From Avena insularis (lineage: Eukaryota > Streptophyta > Magnoliopsida > Poales > Poaceae): a DNA stretch of 64,000 nt. Position numbers and translations under genes: made by a program. This document shows positions 1-10,205 of this stretch, piece by piece. The stretch lies in the NCBI GenBank assembly GCA_023614405.1, contig CM042697.1:472546792-472610791 (forward strand), read 5' to 3'. Each line of letters opens with the position of its first letter. Positions within the stretch are counted from its first letter, which is position 1. The notes under the pieces were generated by a model that worked only from the letters and a program-made list of their open reading frames with translations, did no database searches and was not told the origin of the DNA.

Positions 1-1427
1 GAGTTCTTGACACTGTTAGAGATCGAGCGCTAACCATGTGGGTGTGGGCACCCCCATCGATTAGTACCTGATTCCAAGTATTGTACTGGGGGCCACAAGT
101 AGTTTGGGGATTTATTACTATCCTGTACTTATGCCATGTTTTACTGCTTTATTTAAATTGTGCGTCTTGCACCTTTGTCTTGTTAGGATTGCGGAGTGTT
201 TTCGCGGTATCGACAAGCCCAGTCACACTTTCGGGTTCCCAGTCGTTTACCGCCATTGGCGCAAACCCTGAGTCCGTCTCGGAGACCGGCCGACTTCGTT
301 GCGGGTAGCTTAGTGGGGTGGCCCCCATGTACTTGCTTTGGGTGCAGGAAGCGTCATGACTTAGGCCCCGCCGACATACCGATGGGTGTATGTTAACTGA
401 TCTGGCAAAAAGGGTCGAAGTGCGTGTGGATACTTTGGTGCACCCCTGCAGGGTTAAATCTTTTCGAAAAGTCGTGTCCGCGGTTATGGACGACTTGGAG
501 CATAGTTCTCGATCATAGACAACTATAACTAAAGTTTCCTGTTATAAATTGACTTGTTTCCGATGTGACTAGTAATCAGCTCCACTACAACGGAATGGCT
601 AAATAAAAGTACCAACAACTGCTGGGTTTGGGATATCTCATGCTAATTATATCTGAGTAGTAAGTGTTGCAACTACAATAGAATGGTTAACTAAAACTGC
701 CCACTGCTTATCTTATCAAGATGACTATCTATACCTGACTAGTAATTGATGCAACGATAACTGAATAAATAAAACTGCCAACTGTGTGAGTTCCTCGGTT
801 GACTTCCTCGTTTGGTCTCGAGGGGGAAATACCAGGATGGGTACGATTGGTGGTAGTATCAGGTTGGTTCCGAATAGGTATTTCTTATCCCTCTCTAATA
901 GCCGCCAACTGTATCGAGTCTCTATAGGTTGTTTAGTGTATGCTGCGCTGCCGCTTCAGTCCACCATACCTATGTAGGCGAGGACCGCTGAATTCTAGTC
1001 TCGCTGTCTTGGCCTCGATCGACCGCTCTCCTTTTTCCTTTGCCCTTTGTCGGCACCCCTTTTGTTTAAGCAGGTTTTGAGATCGACGTCGTTAGCAGGG
1101 TTACCCTTCCGGCTTGGCCTGGGCAGGGTTATGGACGCCATTGGTTATTCTTCAGGGCTCTTAGCCCCATTTGCATCTTGTCCGTAGTTGGACGCTCTAT
1201 CGTTTTCAAGGTGATTTGGATCTTTGTTCTGTATATCTGTATTCTTGACTCATGGAGTCGTGTTGTATATATATCTGTTCTGTGGGTCCCATCGAGGACT
1301 GTTGTGTAATGTTATTACTTCGTTTTCCACCCGCACGAAAGTGCCTGGTGGGCGTCCTTGAATCGTTTCTATGCGGGTTTGGCGGGAAGCGCTAAAACTT
1401 GCATAGGGCCGATTCGAGGGTGTTACA
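1..1427. other. Unassigned repeat-like segment without a supported gene
   Basis: I recognise no coding region here; all open frames are short and resemble nothing I know. The only structure seen is a set of degenerate tandem units between about 567 and 786, listed separately. The right edge is placed where LINE coding homology on the minus strand stops. It could be an internal or LTR part of a decayed retrotransposon, but no termini, primer site or domain support that. Confidence 0.35.
567..786. repeat. Three degenerate tandem units of about 82-88 bp
   Basis: Units begin at 567, 655 and 737. Each starts with a form of GASTAGTAAKY, continues with a form of CAACTACAAYRGAATGGYT, and ends its conserved core with a form of AAATAAAACTGCCAACT. 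Spacing is 88 then 82 bp, and the third unit is cut short. The similarity is visible by eye but imperfect, so the duplications are old. No function is inferred. Confidence 0.5.
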
Positions 1428-2758
1428 CCACATCCAGTATGCATGTGCTCCCGCTGATCCGCCGGGAGTAGGTTGGACCAAAGTTGAATCCAATGCGTCG
1501 CCAATCGAATAACCTGGAAAAAATTAGTACCGGTTTGCTTGTTAAAAACCAAGTTATTTCTAGACGTCCAAATGGACGAACATAAATCTGATACTCCAAT
1601 CCATATGTGAGCTTTGTTTTTCTTATCAACCCCATTTAGCTAATTTCCAAACATATTCAGAACATTGGAGGGTGGAGATATATTGTATGCAAAGTAAACC
1701 ATATGCGAAATAATACGAGCAAAAGGACAAGTAATAAATAAGTGTTCAATGGATTCCAGTGAATCACAGAAGCAACATTTTTGGCTTCCAAACCAATTTC
1801 GTTTGGCTAGGTTGTCCTTTGTTAATAAAACTTTATTTTTGAGGAACCACAAGATTTTTTTTATTTTTAGAGGAATTTTTAGCTTCCATAAGTATTTTTG
1901 CAAAAACCTTGTATGACCGTTCATTTGATCATGGTACATGGATTTGACTGTGAAAACACCTGTGGAAGTAAGTTTCCAAGTAAATTGATGAGGAGTATCA
2001 CTAAGGTTTACCATCATTAGTCTCTGACATAAGTGTAACCATTGTGTCCACTTGTTGCCAGTCAAAACTCTCCTAAAACCAATGTTTAGAGGTGTTTGTT
2101 TAAGGACATCCGGCGCGCGAACATGTTTCCTTTGTACAATATTGTACATTGTCGGATATTGTTGTGCTAATGATGTGTCACCTAACCACACATCTTCCCA
2201 AAAGCGTACATTTTCGCCATATTCAATTTTGAAGCAGCCATTTGTGAAGAACATATCCTTTACATTCATTAGGCCTTTCCAAAAGGGAGAGTCGGTTGGT
2301 TTGGCTTCTACTTGAGACAAAGTTTTACCTTGTAGGTATTTACTGTGTATCATTTGTTGCCACATTTCTTCCTTTGTAAGTAGTTTAAAAAGCCATTTGT
2401 TGAGTAAACACTTGTTTTTTATCTTAAGGACCACGATTCCTAACCCTCTTTGATCCTTTGGACGACAAATAATGTTCCACTTTGATAATCTATATTTCTT
2501 CTTGACATCATCACTTTTGCCAAAAGAACCTAGATCTATAGAATCCAAACGCTTTCTTACTACTTTAGGTATTTCTAGAAAAGAAAGCATGAACATTGGT
2601 AAGCTAGTCAGAACCGAATTAATTAGTACTAACCAATCCCCATAAGAAAGTAGCTTTCCTTGCCAACAACCTAGCTTAGAGACAAAACGACTTTCCACCA
2701 GATTCCACTCGGAGTTTCGCAATTTCCTGTAATGAATAGGTACACCAAGATACCACAA
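1423..2758 (-). pseudogene. LINE ORF2 C-terminal region with zinc-binding (zf-RVT) domain
   Basis: From 2758 to 1640 an open frame begins WYLGVPIHYRKL, the usual segment after the LINE reverse transcriptase, and ends with a zf-RVT block. That block has WKLKIPLKIKKILWFL followed by CCFCDSLESIEHLFITC, giving a C-x2-C ... H-x4-C pattern. Homology resumes in other minus-strand frames from 1635 to about 1428, where RLATHWIQLWSNL and the final HTGC match the usual LINE C-terminus. At least one frameshift therefore lies near 1640. The domain is thought to help the element bind RNA or target DNA. This copy is a relic. Confidence 0.8.
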
Positions 2759-3675
2759 AGGGAGGGAACCTGTCTCGCAACCAAAAATCTACTTGTACTC
2801 ATGTTCCATATCCTTAGCTTTGCCAAAACAGAAAATTTCACTCTTATGAAAATTAATTTTCAACCACGATAATTGTTCAAAAATGCAAAGTATTAGCTTC
2901 ATATTAATAGCCTTTTCCGTGTCATGCTCCATAAATAGTATGGTATCATATGCATACTGAAGAATGGATACACCTCCCTCAACTAGATGAGGTACAAGAC
3001 TATCCACTTTCCCATTCGTCTTTGCACGGGCAATAAGAATAACTAATATATCAGCAATAATATTAAAAAGCATTGGAGATAAAGGATCACCTTGTCTCAA
3101 TCCTTTCTGTGTCTGGAAATAATGGCCAATATCATCATTTACCCTTATTCCAACACTACCACCTTGTACAAAATGTTTAACCCACTCACACCTTTGTGGA
3201 TGAAAACCCTTCATGCGAAGGACTTGCTGCAAGAAAGGCCATTTTACATTATCATATGCCTTTTTAAAATCAATTTTGAAGAGCAGACAATCTAGCTTCT
3301 TACAATGAAGTTGAATGGTTTCGTGCAAGTCAGCTACTCCTTCAAGGATATGTCGTCCCGACATGAAGGCAGTTTAAGTTGGTCTAATCACCTTATGAGC
3401 CAAGTTTGTAATGCGATTAGTTGTCACTTTAGTAAAAATCTTGAAGCTAACATAGAAAAGACAAATTGGTCTATATTGCTAAATTTGAACCGCATTCTCC
3501 TTTTTTGGTAACAGGGTAATCACCCCAAAATTCAACTTGAATAAGGGTAATTCTCCCGTATGCAATTGCCCAAAGAGTGCCATGAGATCGTTTTTAATAA
3601 CATCCTAAAATGTTTGATAGAACTCAGCAGGAAAGCCATCAGAAACTTGAGATAGAGTTACGTTTCTAGCAACAG
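1428..3675 (-). mobile_element. Decayed LINE (non-LTR retrotransposon), 3' half of ORF2
   Basis: Reading the minus strand from about 3675 down to 1428 gives the reverse transcriptase, the thumb/connection region and the C-terminal Cys-His region of a plant LINE ORF2. No endonuclease domain and no poly(A) tail are visible, so both ends are lost. The 5' side stops 10 bp from a Stowaway MITE, and the 3' side ends abruptly against unassigned sequence. Nonsense codons and frame changes show that it is dead. Confidence 0.85.
2789..3675 (-). pseudogene. LINE reverse transcriptase domain, broken
   Basis: The frame contains DGFPAEFYQTF near its upstream end, then KIDFKKAYDNVKW, KGLRQGDPLSPMLFN and a YADD-box region reading QYAYDTILFMEHD. 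These are the ordered motifs of a non-LTR reverse transcriptase, which would copy element RNA at a nicked target. The second residue of the catalytic Asp pair survives, but the first is Tyr (plus-strand codon near 2948-2950), so the enzyme would be inactive even without the stops. There is an in-frame TAA just upstream of 3364 and an in-frame TAG at 2789-2791. Downstream of the TAG the same frame continues into the next entry. Family membership is secure; the subfamily is not determined. Confidence 0.85.
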
Positions 3676-3685
3676 TTTAATAGTA

Positions 3686-3809
3686 CTCCCTTCGGTTCAA
3701 AATAGATGTTAAAAGTTTGTCTAAATTTACATAAATCTAGATACTAAATATGTCTAGATACATCTAAATTTAGAAAAAGTTTGTGACATCTATATTAAGA
3801 CGAAAGGGG
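3686..3809. mobile_element. Stowaway-type MITE (Tc1/mariner derivative)
   Basis: A 124-bp unit begins CTCCCTTCGGTTCAAAATAG and ends with the imperfect reverse complement, CATCTATATTAAGACGAAAGGGG. It is flanked by TA on both sides (3684-3685 and 3810-3811), the target duplication of Stowaway elements. The centre is AT-rich and self-complementary around a TCTAGATACA-like core. It has no coding capacity and would have depended on a mariner-like transposase supplied elsewhere. It lies at the broken 5' edge of the LINE relic. Confidence 0.85.
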
Positions 3810-3811
3810 TA

Positions 3812-4187
3812 TAATTATTTGAACACAGCAAAAGAGCATATTGCAACCATCTCCAACTTTAAATTAATAAGCCCGTCGGTTCAATAACGGTACCAACAAT
3901 ACAAACCAACAGGTTCTGCAAGAAAAGCCGCCGCATGACAGACTATAAGCCAAGGTTCATGAAACAAGTGACAGAGCAACACTTGCGGTGGAAGTGGGTG
4001 GCGAGGACTGTTAGGTGGTGCGGGAGTATAGCTGCTTCAGCTGCTCGTCTGCACCAATGCGTCCTTGTCTCTCACAGTATCTCCACTTACGATTCTAAGG
4101 ACGCCGAACTGGGCGATTTTTTTGTCTGTAAGTCGAAAATTCGACCAGTCGTGTTCCCATGATTCTGGATTTATTTGGATTTGGGTC
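3812..4187. other. Unassigned spacer
   Basis: The segment between the MITE and the Harbinger-like repeats shows no recognisable domain, terminal repeat or primer site. A 75-codon plus-strand frame at 3935-4162 has no features I know and is not called. The right limit is approximate because the left end of the next element is missing. Confidence 0.3.
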
Positions 4188-4664
4188 AATTTTGGTCTAG
4201 ACTTTTCAGGCTATTCCTAGGATCCGAAAAACGTCCTAGCAACACCGGACGAAGCGAATTTGGTGGAAAAAGAAGTCGGTGAGTAGACCCGCTCAGTCGG
4301 TCTATATTCGCCCATATTCATCCAAAGTTTGCCCAAAGTTTGCCCATATTAGCCCAAAGTTCTCCTATATTCGCTCATATTCACAAAGTTCGTCCATATT
4401 CACCCAAAGTTTAACCATATTCTCCCAAACTTCGCCCAAAACCGCTTACATTCTCCCATATTCGCCCAAAAACGGTTATATTCGCCCAAAACCATCTATA
4501 TTCGCCTAAAGTTTGCCAAAATTTGTTGAATTTTGGCTAAACGCGGAAACTCGTCTGTGAACGTGAGTAGAAAACTCAGCGTTCTTAGTTCGAAAAATAG
4601 TTTTGTCTGGACCAAAATACGTACGGATTTCAGACTAGAAATGCCCAACGAGTGGGAATACTCT
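4188..4664. mobile_element. Left-truncated Harbinger-like element (X1)
   Basis: The right end, CCCAACGAGTGGGAATACTC near 4644-4663, closely resembles the right end of the neighbouring element (CCAACGAGTGGAGATGCTC near 6505-6522). The bases before it also match: TTTCAGACTAGAAATG here against TTTCGGTCTAGGGATC there. No matching left end of the GAGCATCTCC type is visible, so X1 is 5'-truncated or too diverged. Much of it is a short-period repeat array. Assignment to Harbinger is inference from the terminal motif. Confidence 0.45.
4300..4520. repeat. Degenerate short-period tandem array (CCCATATTCGCCCAAAG-like)
   Basis: About a dozen imperfect copies of units such as CCATATTCGCCCAAA and CCAAAGTTTGCC follow one another with a period of roughly 16-20 bp. 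The drift among copies suggests old slippage expansion. An open frame runs through it only because the repeat lacks stops, so no protein is called. Confidence 0.65.
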
Positions 4665-5050
4665 CAAAGCATCTCCAGTCGGTCATACAAAAAAGTCCCT
4701 CGGCCCATTTTCGACTTCATCTGAACAAAAACTCCCCTAGCCACGTTCCTTGGAGCTCGAAATTTGCTGGATTGGACAAAAAATCTATCCGGCAAACTTA
4801 GCGCCCTGGAGTTTGCCTGGGGACGCAGGATGGAGAGGAACTGGCGGAAAACAGTCGAACCGCCAAGTGGGGCCAAGATGTCGACGAGTGAGGCCATTCG
4901 TCCTCATCGTCTCGACTCCCGTGGGAATTAATGTCACCGGCGGTCAGACTTTCTCCAGGCGCGGCAAACCATTGTCCAATCGCCCTCCATGTGATGCGGT
5001 TATGGCGAGCTAGATCCTCACCTCTACACCCCTCTCGCCTTCCCGACGCC

Positions 5051-5058
5051 GATAAATA
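5051..5058 (+). promoter_or_regulatory. Candidate TATA box of the X2 gene-like unit
   Basis: GATAAATA lies 95 bp upstream of the ATG at 5146, within a GC-rich leader. The spacing fits a plant TATA box and a 5' UTR of about 60 bp. Position and motif are seen; activity is inference. Confidence 0.4.
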
Positions 5059-5145
5059 GGCCCCTCTCCTCGCCGTCAGTTACACCGCAAAAAATCTCTA
5101 GCCCATCTCTCCTACTCCTCGAGCACCAACAGAACCTCGACAACC

Positions 5146-6291
5146 ATGGAAGAGCGCTATCCAGGCAATGGCGCGGTAGCGAACAAGTTCGGTTGCCGCT
5201 CTATCAACGAGTGGGAGGGTCTCCTATACAAAGCCAACTACCTGGCGCCGCCGGACTTCCACGTGCAGCCTGGCTGGGCGCTGAACGTCGGTGGTGTGCC
5301 TACCCCCTCCTCCCTAGGGTATCGCCATGATAGGCGAGATCCAGGTGGTGATTACCGGGATGTCTAACGAGGCCATGTGGATCCGCCACACTTCCTCGAC
5401 AACCACACCGCCTGGACAAAGTTCTTCCACGGCACAAGCGGGAGATGGAGGCCTATGAGGGGCCGCCGCTGGCGCCGAAGCGGAGGATCACCGAAGGATG
5501 GTGCTAATGGTGGGGCATGCCTAGGCGCACGCTGACCGCCGTCCTGAAGCACATCGAGGCCGGCAACTCGCCATGCCTCACATACCCGGCAAGGACACCG
5601 ACGACCTTCTCGCGTCGGTGTGGCAACTCATGGTTTCCAAGGAGGATGGGAGGCTTCTCCTTATCATCCTCGGCCTCGGCCTCCCGCTCCTCTAGCGAGG
5701 CGCGGCGCGACATGCCATCGCTTCTAGCGGTGAAGCGCGAGCTATCTTCTCCGCCATCTTCGGCGATCGCCCCAACGCACTGCTAGCCCCCTCGAGGCGC
5801 ACGTGGCAACATCATTTGCGGTTCCGAAGCCTCACCGCCGCCCCAGTCCTCCCCTTCCGGATGCCTCCGCCTTATCCGAATGAAGAGAGAACTTGTGGAC
5901 ACGCCGGAGGACGAGCAGGACAACTTCGTCCTCAAGATGGCGCTAGAGGCCTCGCTCAATGACGTGCTGCCGATGAGGCTTGCTGACGCTCTCTCCTGGT
6001 CCAAGGCGGAGTACGAGCGGGAGGAGGCCGCCCGCCAATGGGCCTCCTGCGTGCCGTCCATGTTCAGGCGCGCCACCGCATCAACATCATCGTTCTGGAC
6101 GACAGCGACTCTGACAAAGCCGGGATGAGCAGCATGCCTGCAAGAGTCGGTGACCTGTGCCAGGGCAGTAGCCGCGAGCCGCCTAGCGACAACAACGACT
6201 ACGCGCAGTTCTACCGATGCGTTGACATGAACTATGCCGCTGCGGCCACCCGTGAGCTGCTTTTTAGTTTATTTTGTTCGATTCCGGCCTA
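5146..6291 (+). pseudogene. Frameshifted grass hypothetical-protein gene within X2
   Basis: The ATG at 5146 sits in a strong context (ACAACCATGG) and opens 73 codons beginning MEERYPGNGAVANKFG. Coding character then jumps frame several times. One piece at about 5517-5786 has a basic Ser-rich stretch ending LLAVKRE. A piece near 5848-5885 contains RMPPPYPNEE. The piece from 5880 contains DNFVLKMALEASLNDV and AEYEREEAARQ. The last piece, from about 6062, contains VLDDSDSDKAG and ends NDYAQFYRCVDMN. The order (Ser-rich, PPPYPNEE, acidic helix, DDSDSD, short DYxxFYR end) resembles a hypothetical protein family I recall as repeated in Triticeae genomes. Its function is unknown to me. At least three frameshifts make this copy a pseudogene. 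Confidence 0.55.
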
Positions 6292-6584
6292 AATAGCCTA
6301 TGTAATGAATCAATTTCTCCTTATATGCTATGTATCACCAGATTAGTAAGAATTTCGCCCAAATTTGATCTTTTTCACCTAATTTTGATTTAATTTTCAC
6401 GAATTCAAATGTGTTTCATCGGTGTCCTCGTGATTGGGAAGTTTTAGGCCGAAAGCTTCATCCATCCGTCCATTTGTTTTGCCAGATTTCGGTCTAGGGA
6501 TCTCCAACGAGTGGAGATGCTCTTAGGCTTAGAACAACGGCTGTCACTACTGCAAGAGGATAAGAGTTTTTGGAAACACCGTTA

Positions 6585-6879
6585 GGCCTTGTTTGGTAGT
6601 AGAGGTTTTGTGGGGATAATCCCCACCAAACCCCAATTCCCCACTTATTCTCAAAACAGTGTTTTGTTCTAGTGTATTAGAGGGGATTATCCCCACTTTC
6701 CCCTAGTTTTCCTCAAATCCCTAGTGCATTTTTCTCAATACCCAATACATTACCCCTACCTAGTGGATTGTTGGGGATTGGATTTTTGTTGGGGATTGGG
6801 TGAAGGTAGGGGTTTCACCCAATCCCTTTGGGGATTATCCCCTCTAATCCCCACTAAACCTCTAGTACCAAACATGGCC
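6585..6879. mobile_element. Tourist-type MITE (PIF/Harbinger derivative)
   Basis: A 295-bp element starts GGCCTTGTTTGGTAGTAGAG and ends with the near-perfect reverse complement CTCTAGTACCAAACATGGCC. TTA duplications flank it at 6582-6584 and 6880-6882. The interior is rich in GGGGATTATCCCC-like palindromes. It has no coding capacity. Size, terminal motif and the TTA duplication together identify it as Tourist-like. Confidence 0.85.
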
Positions 6880-7121
6880 TTAGGATGGTGGGAAGGGAAA
6901 CTTATTTTTGGTTTGCCAGTGGGCCCAATTCTATTATGACTTGGCAGCGACCGATGCTAGAAAACAAATGCGCGAAGGAGTAGGGGTTCCACTAAACACC
7001 CAACGTCGAACGCCCGCCGATGCAAGCAAATTTAGGAAGGGTACAGTTAAAGAAGATACGAAGCCGATTCAGGCCTCTTGCGAAGAGCACAGAGACCATC
7101 TGATGGGCGGTGTCCCTGAAG

Positions 7122-8035
7122 TTTTTTTTATTTTTGCGGGTAAAACCAGACCTTCTATTAATCCGCAAGAATTACAGGGAGTTAAGCTACGAACTACTGA
7201 AGGATAACATCAGGACCCGACCTAAACCAAAATGTAGTTACGTTCTCTGTCCTTGCCCAATTAGTAAGGCAGTGGCTAATTCTCACCGGACTACGGTCTA
7301 CTTTTATAAAACAACACTTTCTATTACCTCTAACCAAACTTCGAATCTCCGAAACAATATGCAGATAGGCAGAACGATCACGATCTTTTGATAGAACAAC
7401 CAAGACCAGCCATGCACAATCAGATTCCACAATAATGGGTAAGTTGGACAGATGAAGAGCATAATCAAGGCCTTCCCTGCAGGCCATTAGTTCTGCTTCA
7501 TGAGCATCCTCGCAGTCCAATAGAGAACGGCACGCTGAAAAAATTACGGCACCAATGTCGTCACGAAGGACCATACCGGTGCCGGCGGATCCATTATCTT
7601 CTTTAAACGATCCGTCAATCGTTAGTTTTACCCACCCAGCTGGGGCTTGATCCAGCAATTACTCTGTGGTGCTTTCTTCACAACAGCAGCCGAAGCATCC
7701 ACAAGAGGTACATACAACATCTTCCCTTTCAGCATATGGTTAGTTGAGACAACCGAGATGGAGCTAAGGGTGTTTGCATAGCTAGATAGAAATCGCCGTG
7801 AACCTTCAGTAAACGGAAGGGGTTTGTCTTGGGTAATCTCATTCCTCTCATACCAGACCCTCCAGGAAACGAGTAGTGTTTTGTCCACTAGGTGGCAAGG
7901 GATGGAGTGGATAACCGACTTGAACCATGTAGGCGATGAAATATAGAATTCTGTTGTAGAAGGAAGGGTCCAACAGTCCCTCATCGTATTCCAAAGTCAT
8001 TTTGCATGCGGACAGAATACCAACGCATGTGAAAA
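7122..8035 (-). mobile_element. LINE 3' fragment with RNase H domain and poly(A) tail
   Basis: On the minus strand the fragment begins within a zf-RVT block near 8035, passes through the linker and an RNase H domain, and ends in an A-rich tail (poly-T on the plus strand, 7122-7135). It is therefore a 5'-truncated LINE with its original 3' end, as expected of target-primed insertion. It carries RNase H, unlike what is visible of the 1428-3675 LINE, so it is probably a different lineage. Confidence 0.8.
7194..8024 (-). pseudogene. LINE ORF2 tail: zf-RVT end, linker and RNase H domain
   Basis: The upstream frame reads SHALVFCPHAK, then a stop, then LWNTMRDCWTLP, which is the end of a zf-RVT domain. 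The linker (about 7640-7984) contains SWRVWYERNEITQDKP. After a frame change the segment to 7194 reads WVKLTIDGSFKEDNGSAGTG, then HEAELMACREGL and IVESDCAWLV. These supply the DGS, E and D residues of an RVT_3-type RNase H fold, which degrades the RNA strand of the RNA-DNA hybrid. The frame ends 59 bp before the A-rich tail. One stop and one frameshift make it non-functional. Confidence 0.8.
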
Positions 8036-8655
8036 CCCTAGCAGCCGCCGCAATCTACTTCATCCCCGTCGTCTACGTCTGGGAATCGACGGGTCCCCGC
8101 CTCCTCTGCTTGTCGCTCCGGCGACGGGAGGGGGTGGGGACCTCGGACCTACGCTCGGCATTGTAGAAGGTCCCTAAAGTTAGAGTTTGGTCAACCGGCA
8201 TCGACGCTATGGTGGCTATGGCGGCATTGAGCGGGTCAAGAATAAGGTATACCCGTCTCCTCTTCCACCTCGTCTGCGACGATCTTGCCGTTGGCGTTGA
8301 GGAGGGCGTGGATTCGTCTGATCACCGCTTCCATGGAGTGGTGGATCTCGTCCAGTGTGTTCTAGGTTTGGTGTTACAAGTTTCAGATCAATTTAAGGGT
8401 TCAATGGTGTCTGCTTCAGCTCTGGGGCGCTGGTCCTTAGGGACACGTGCACGAAGACTTCTCGACTGTCATCAACAACGTCAAGCCGGCTCCGGTAGGG
8501 GAGCGGCGATAGCGTCGCGTCGGCGGCTCGCTCTGGCGGCAGTAGTGGTCGTTAGGTGGTCCAAATATCTCGATGTAATTTTTATTATGTTTGGGGTGCT
8601 TTGTACTTCTTATAAACTCATGAAATAGATCCGTATCTTTTTCGCAAAAAAAAAA
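8036..8655 (+). mobile_element. Probable retroposon 3' end with poly(A) tail
   Basis: A GC-rich segment passes into AT-rich sequence ending ATCTTTTTCGC followed by ten A residues (8646-8655). A terminal poly(A) run after a unique 3' sequence is the signature of a non-LTR retroposon or processed transcript on the plus strand. The 139-codon frame at 8209-8628 has no domain I recognise and is not called. The left edge, next to the minus-strand LINE, is approximate. Confidence 0.4.
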
Positions 8656-9830
8656 TGGGCTGCTGCCCCCAGCTTTTAGATAATTAGTGAAGAAATATTT
8701 TTATACAAGGTATACATTAGGAAATTTAGAGCATTTTGCCCCCTCCCCCACAGAAATTCATGTTTTGTGTTTTGCGCCCCCTCCCCAGATTTTCTTGTCA
8801 CGCCACTGTTGACAAGCACAACAAATTAATGTCAGATCATGGGTTTTCACCCTAAAAGCATAGAGACTGAACTTCTCCTGTGCTATCATCCCCACTTTCA
8901 TCCCCACTTTTCGATGTCGCTGCTACAAGTCAACAACCACCGAGCAAATTCCTCATCGCCACCACGACTTGGACCACCATTACTAGTTCTCAGATCTCAG
9001 CTTCCATAAAATTTTCCGGACACTGATTTCACCATAGAACCAGACTACATAGCTTCGTCTCGCTCCCTCCGAAAACAAACGGTCAGAAAAACATGGTTAT
9101 TCGCGATCGAATCCCATTTAGTCCGGCAATCTCCAGGCATGATTCGCCCACGGGAGTCCGCCGACATCGACTTTCAAAACTTGACAGTCCGGCCAGATCA
9201 CTGAAGACATGCATCAAGCAGATCGACGTCTTGACATGAGAGGAATCCTAGGATCACCTCCTTAATTAGACCCCAAGCTGGCAGCCCCCACGCCGCCCGC
9301 TGGCCTCCACCAGGACCGGCCACCCCAAATCCCACCGACAACCCGAAGGCACGGCTGACAGCAACGGCGACCCGCGCCACCAGATGGACTCACGACTTCG
9401 ATCACGCCGGAGGCGAGCCATCACCACGCTGTTGATGCAGTGCATCGCGTCCGCGCCGCCACCGCATGACCACACGCCGCAGCGCCCCTCGCTAAGCGCC
9501 CTATTCCAGCCGTCAAACGGAACCCCCATCACCATCTATGAGGATCAACACCACCTCTCGGGGCTGCTGCCTCGGTTCCCAACCTTCGTCGTCATGAGCG
9601 CGCCGTCCGAGGCGACGCACCAATGCGATCGAAGGGCTCTACGTGGGGAAGGGGCCGCCACGCGAGGAGACCTTCCCACCACCGTCGCCGATCGAAGGCC
9701 TTTGACCGTCGGCGTCCTCCGGCAGTAGTGGATGGGACTAGAGAGGAGACGCTGGGGCGGTGGCAGCTAGGGTTTCTGCCCGAGCGGCCACGCGGGTGCG
9801 ACTTGTGTTAGGTGCGCATTTGCAAGCATC
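8656..9830. other. Unassigned sequence, partly GC-rich
   Basis: About 8656-8860 is AT-rich and looks like a repeat fragment. About 8900-9830 is GC-rich, and several short frames stay open on both strands because of composition. None shows a recognisable domain, and none has both a convincing start context and length. The ending, with CTAGGGTTTCTGCCCGAGCGG near 9768-9788, resembles repeat-derived leaders seen often in cereal DNA, but I cannot name it. It is the upstream flank of the sulfotransferase gene. Confidence 0.3.
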
Positions 9831-10134
9831 TCTTACAACACAGATTTAATAGTACTGATGTTAAACAACTTAGGATATACAAAGTCAGATCGAGCCATAT
9901 GGTCTATCAAAGAATCTTTCCAGAACCCACTAAAATAAATTTCGTTTGGTCCCGCTGAGGTGTTTTGTAAGTGTGTGTGGCTGTCTGTGTGTTATTTTTT
10001 GTTTTTGGCTACCTCAGCCGTCCCAACCCACGACCTTGGCAGCTTGAATTGGCTCTCTCTGCGCACTTTCTCTTCTACATTAATGAAGTGCGGCCTATGA
10101 CCCTTCTAGTTCTAACCCCAATTGAGTTTTGGTC

Positions 10135-10140
10135 TTTAAA
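10135..10140 (+). promoter_or_regulatory. Weak TATA-like site upstream of the sulfotransferase
   Basis: TTTAAA lies 71 bp before the ATG at 10206, which would leave a short leader of about 40 bp. A five-codon upstream ORF (10083-10100) lies further up and would matter only if transcription starts earlier. The core promoter is not certain from sequence alone. Confidence 0.25.
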
Positions 10141-10205
10141 AGAGTTCTCATTGCAAAGGGAGCATCTCCATCCCCGGGTCCAGATTGAGAGAGCTAGGAA
10201 ATTCC

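Larger units (their letters stand above)
4665..6523 (+). mobile_element. Harbinger-like element (X2) carrying a gene-like unit
   Basis: The left end near 4665 reads AAAGCATCTCCAGTCGG. The right end near 6505-6523 reads CCAACGAGTGGAGATGCTC, followed by TTA. These are imperfect inverted repeats of the GAGCATCTCC type typical of grass PIF/Harbinger elements, with TCA at the left against TTA at the right as a possible mutated 3-bp duplication. The body of about 1.86 kb holds a promoter-like region, a start codon and a frameshifted coding region, but no recognisable transposase. It is probably non-autonomous. The left end abuts the right end of X1. Confidence 0.55.

Noticed and set aside
4279..4509. 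76-codon Ser/Pro/Tyr-rich frame
   Set aside because: It is a translation of the short-period tandem array and has no other support.
8209..8628. 139-codon plus-strand frame in the poly(A)-ended segment
   Set aside because: No domain, no convincing upstream start context, and it lies in a probable retroposon tail.
10185..10205. Upstream extension of the sulfotransferase start
   Set aside because: The extension begins with TTG rather than ATG; the ATG at 10206 has a good plant context and normal family length.
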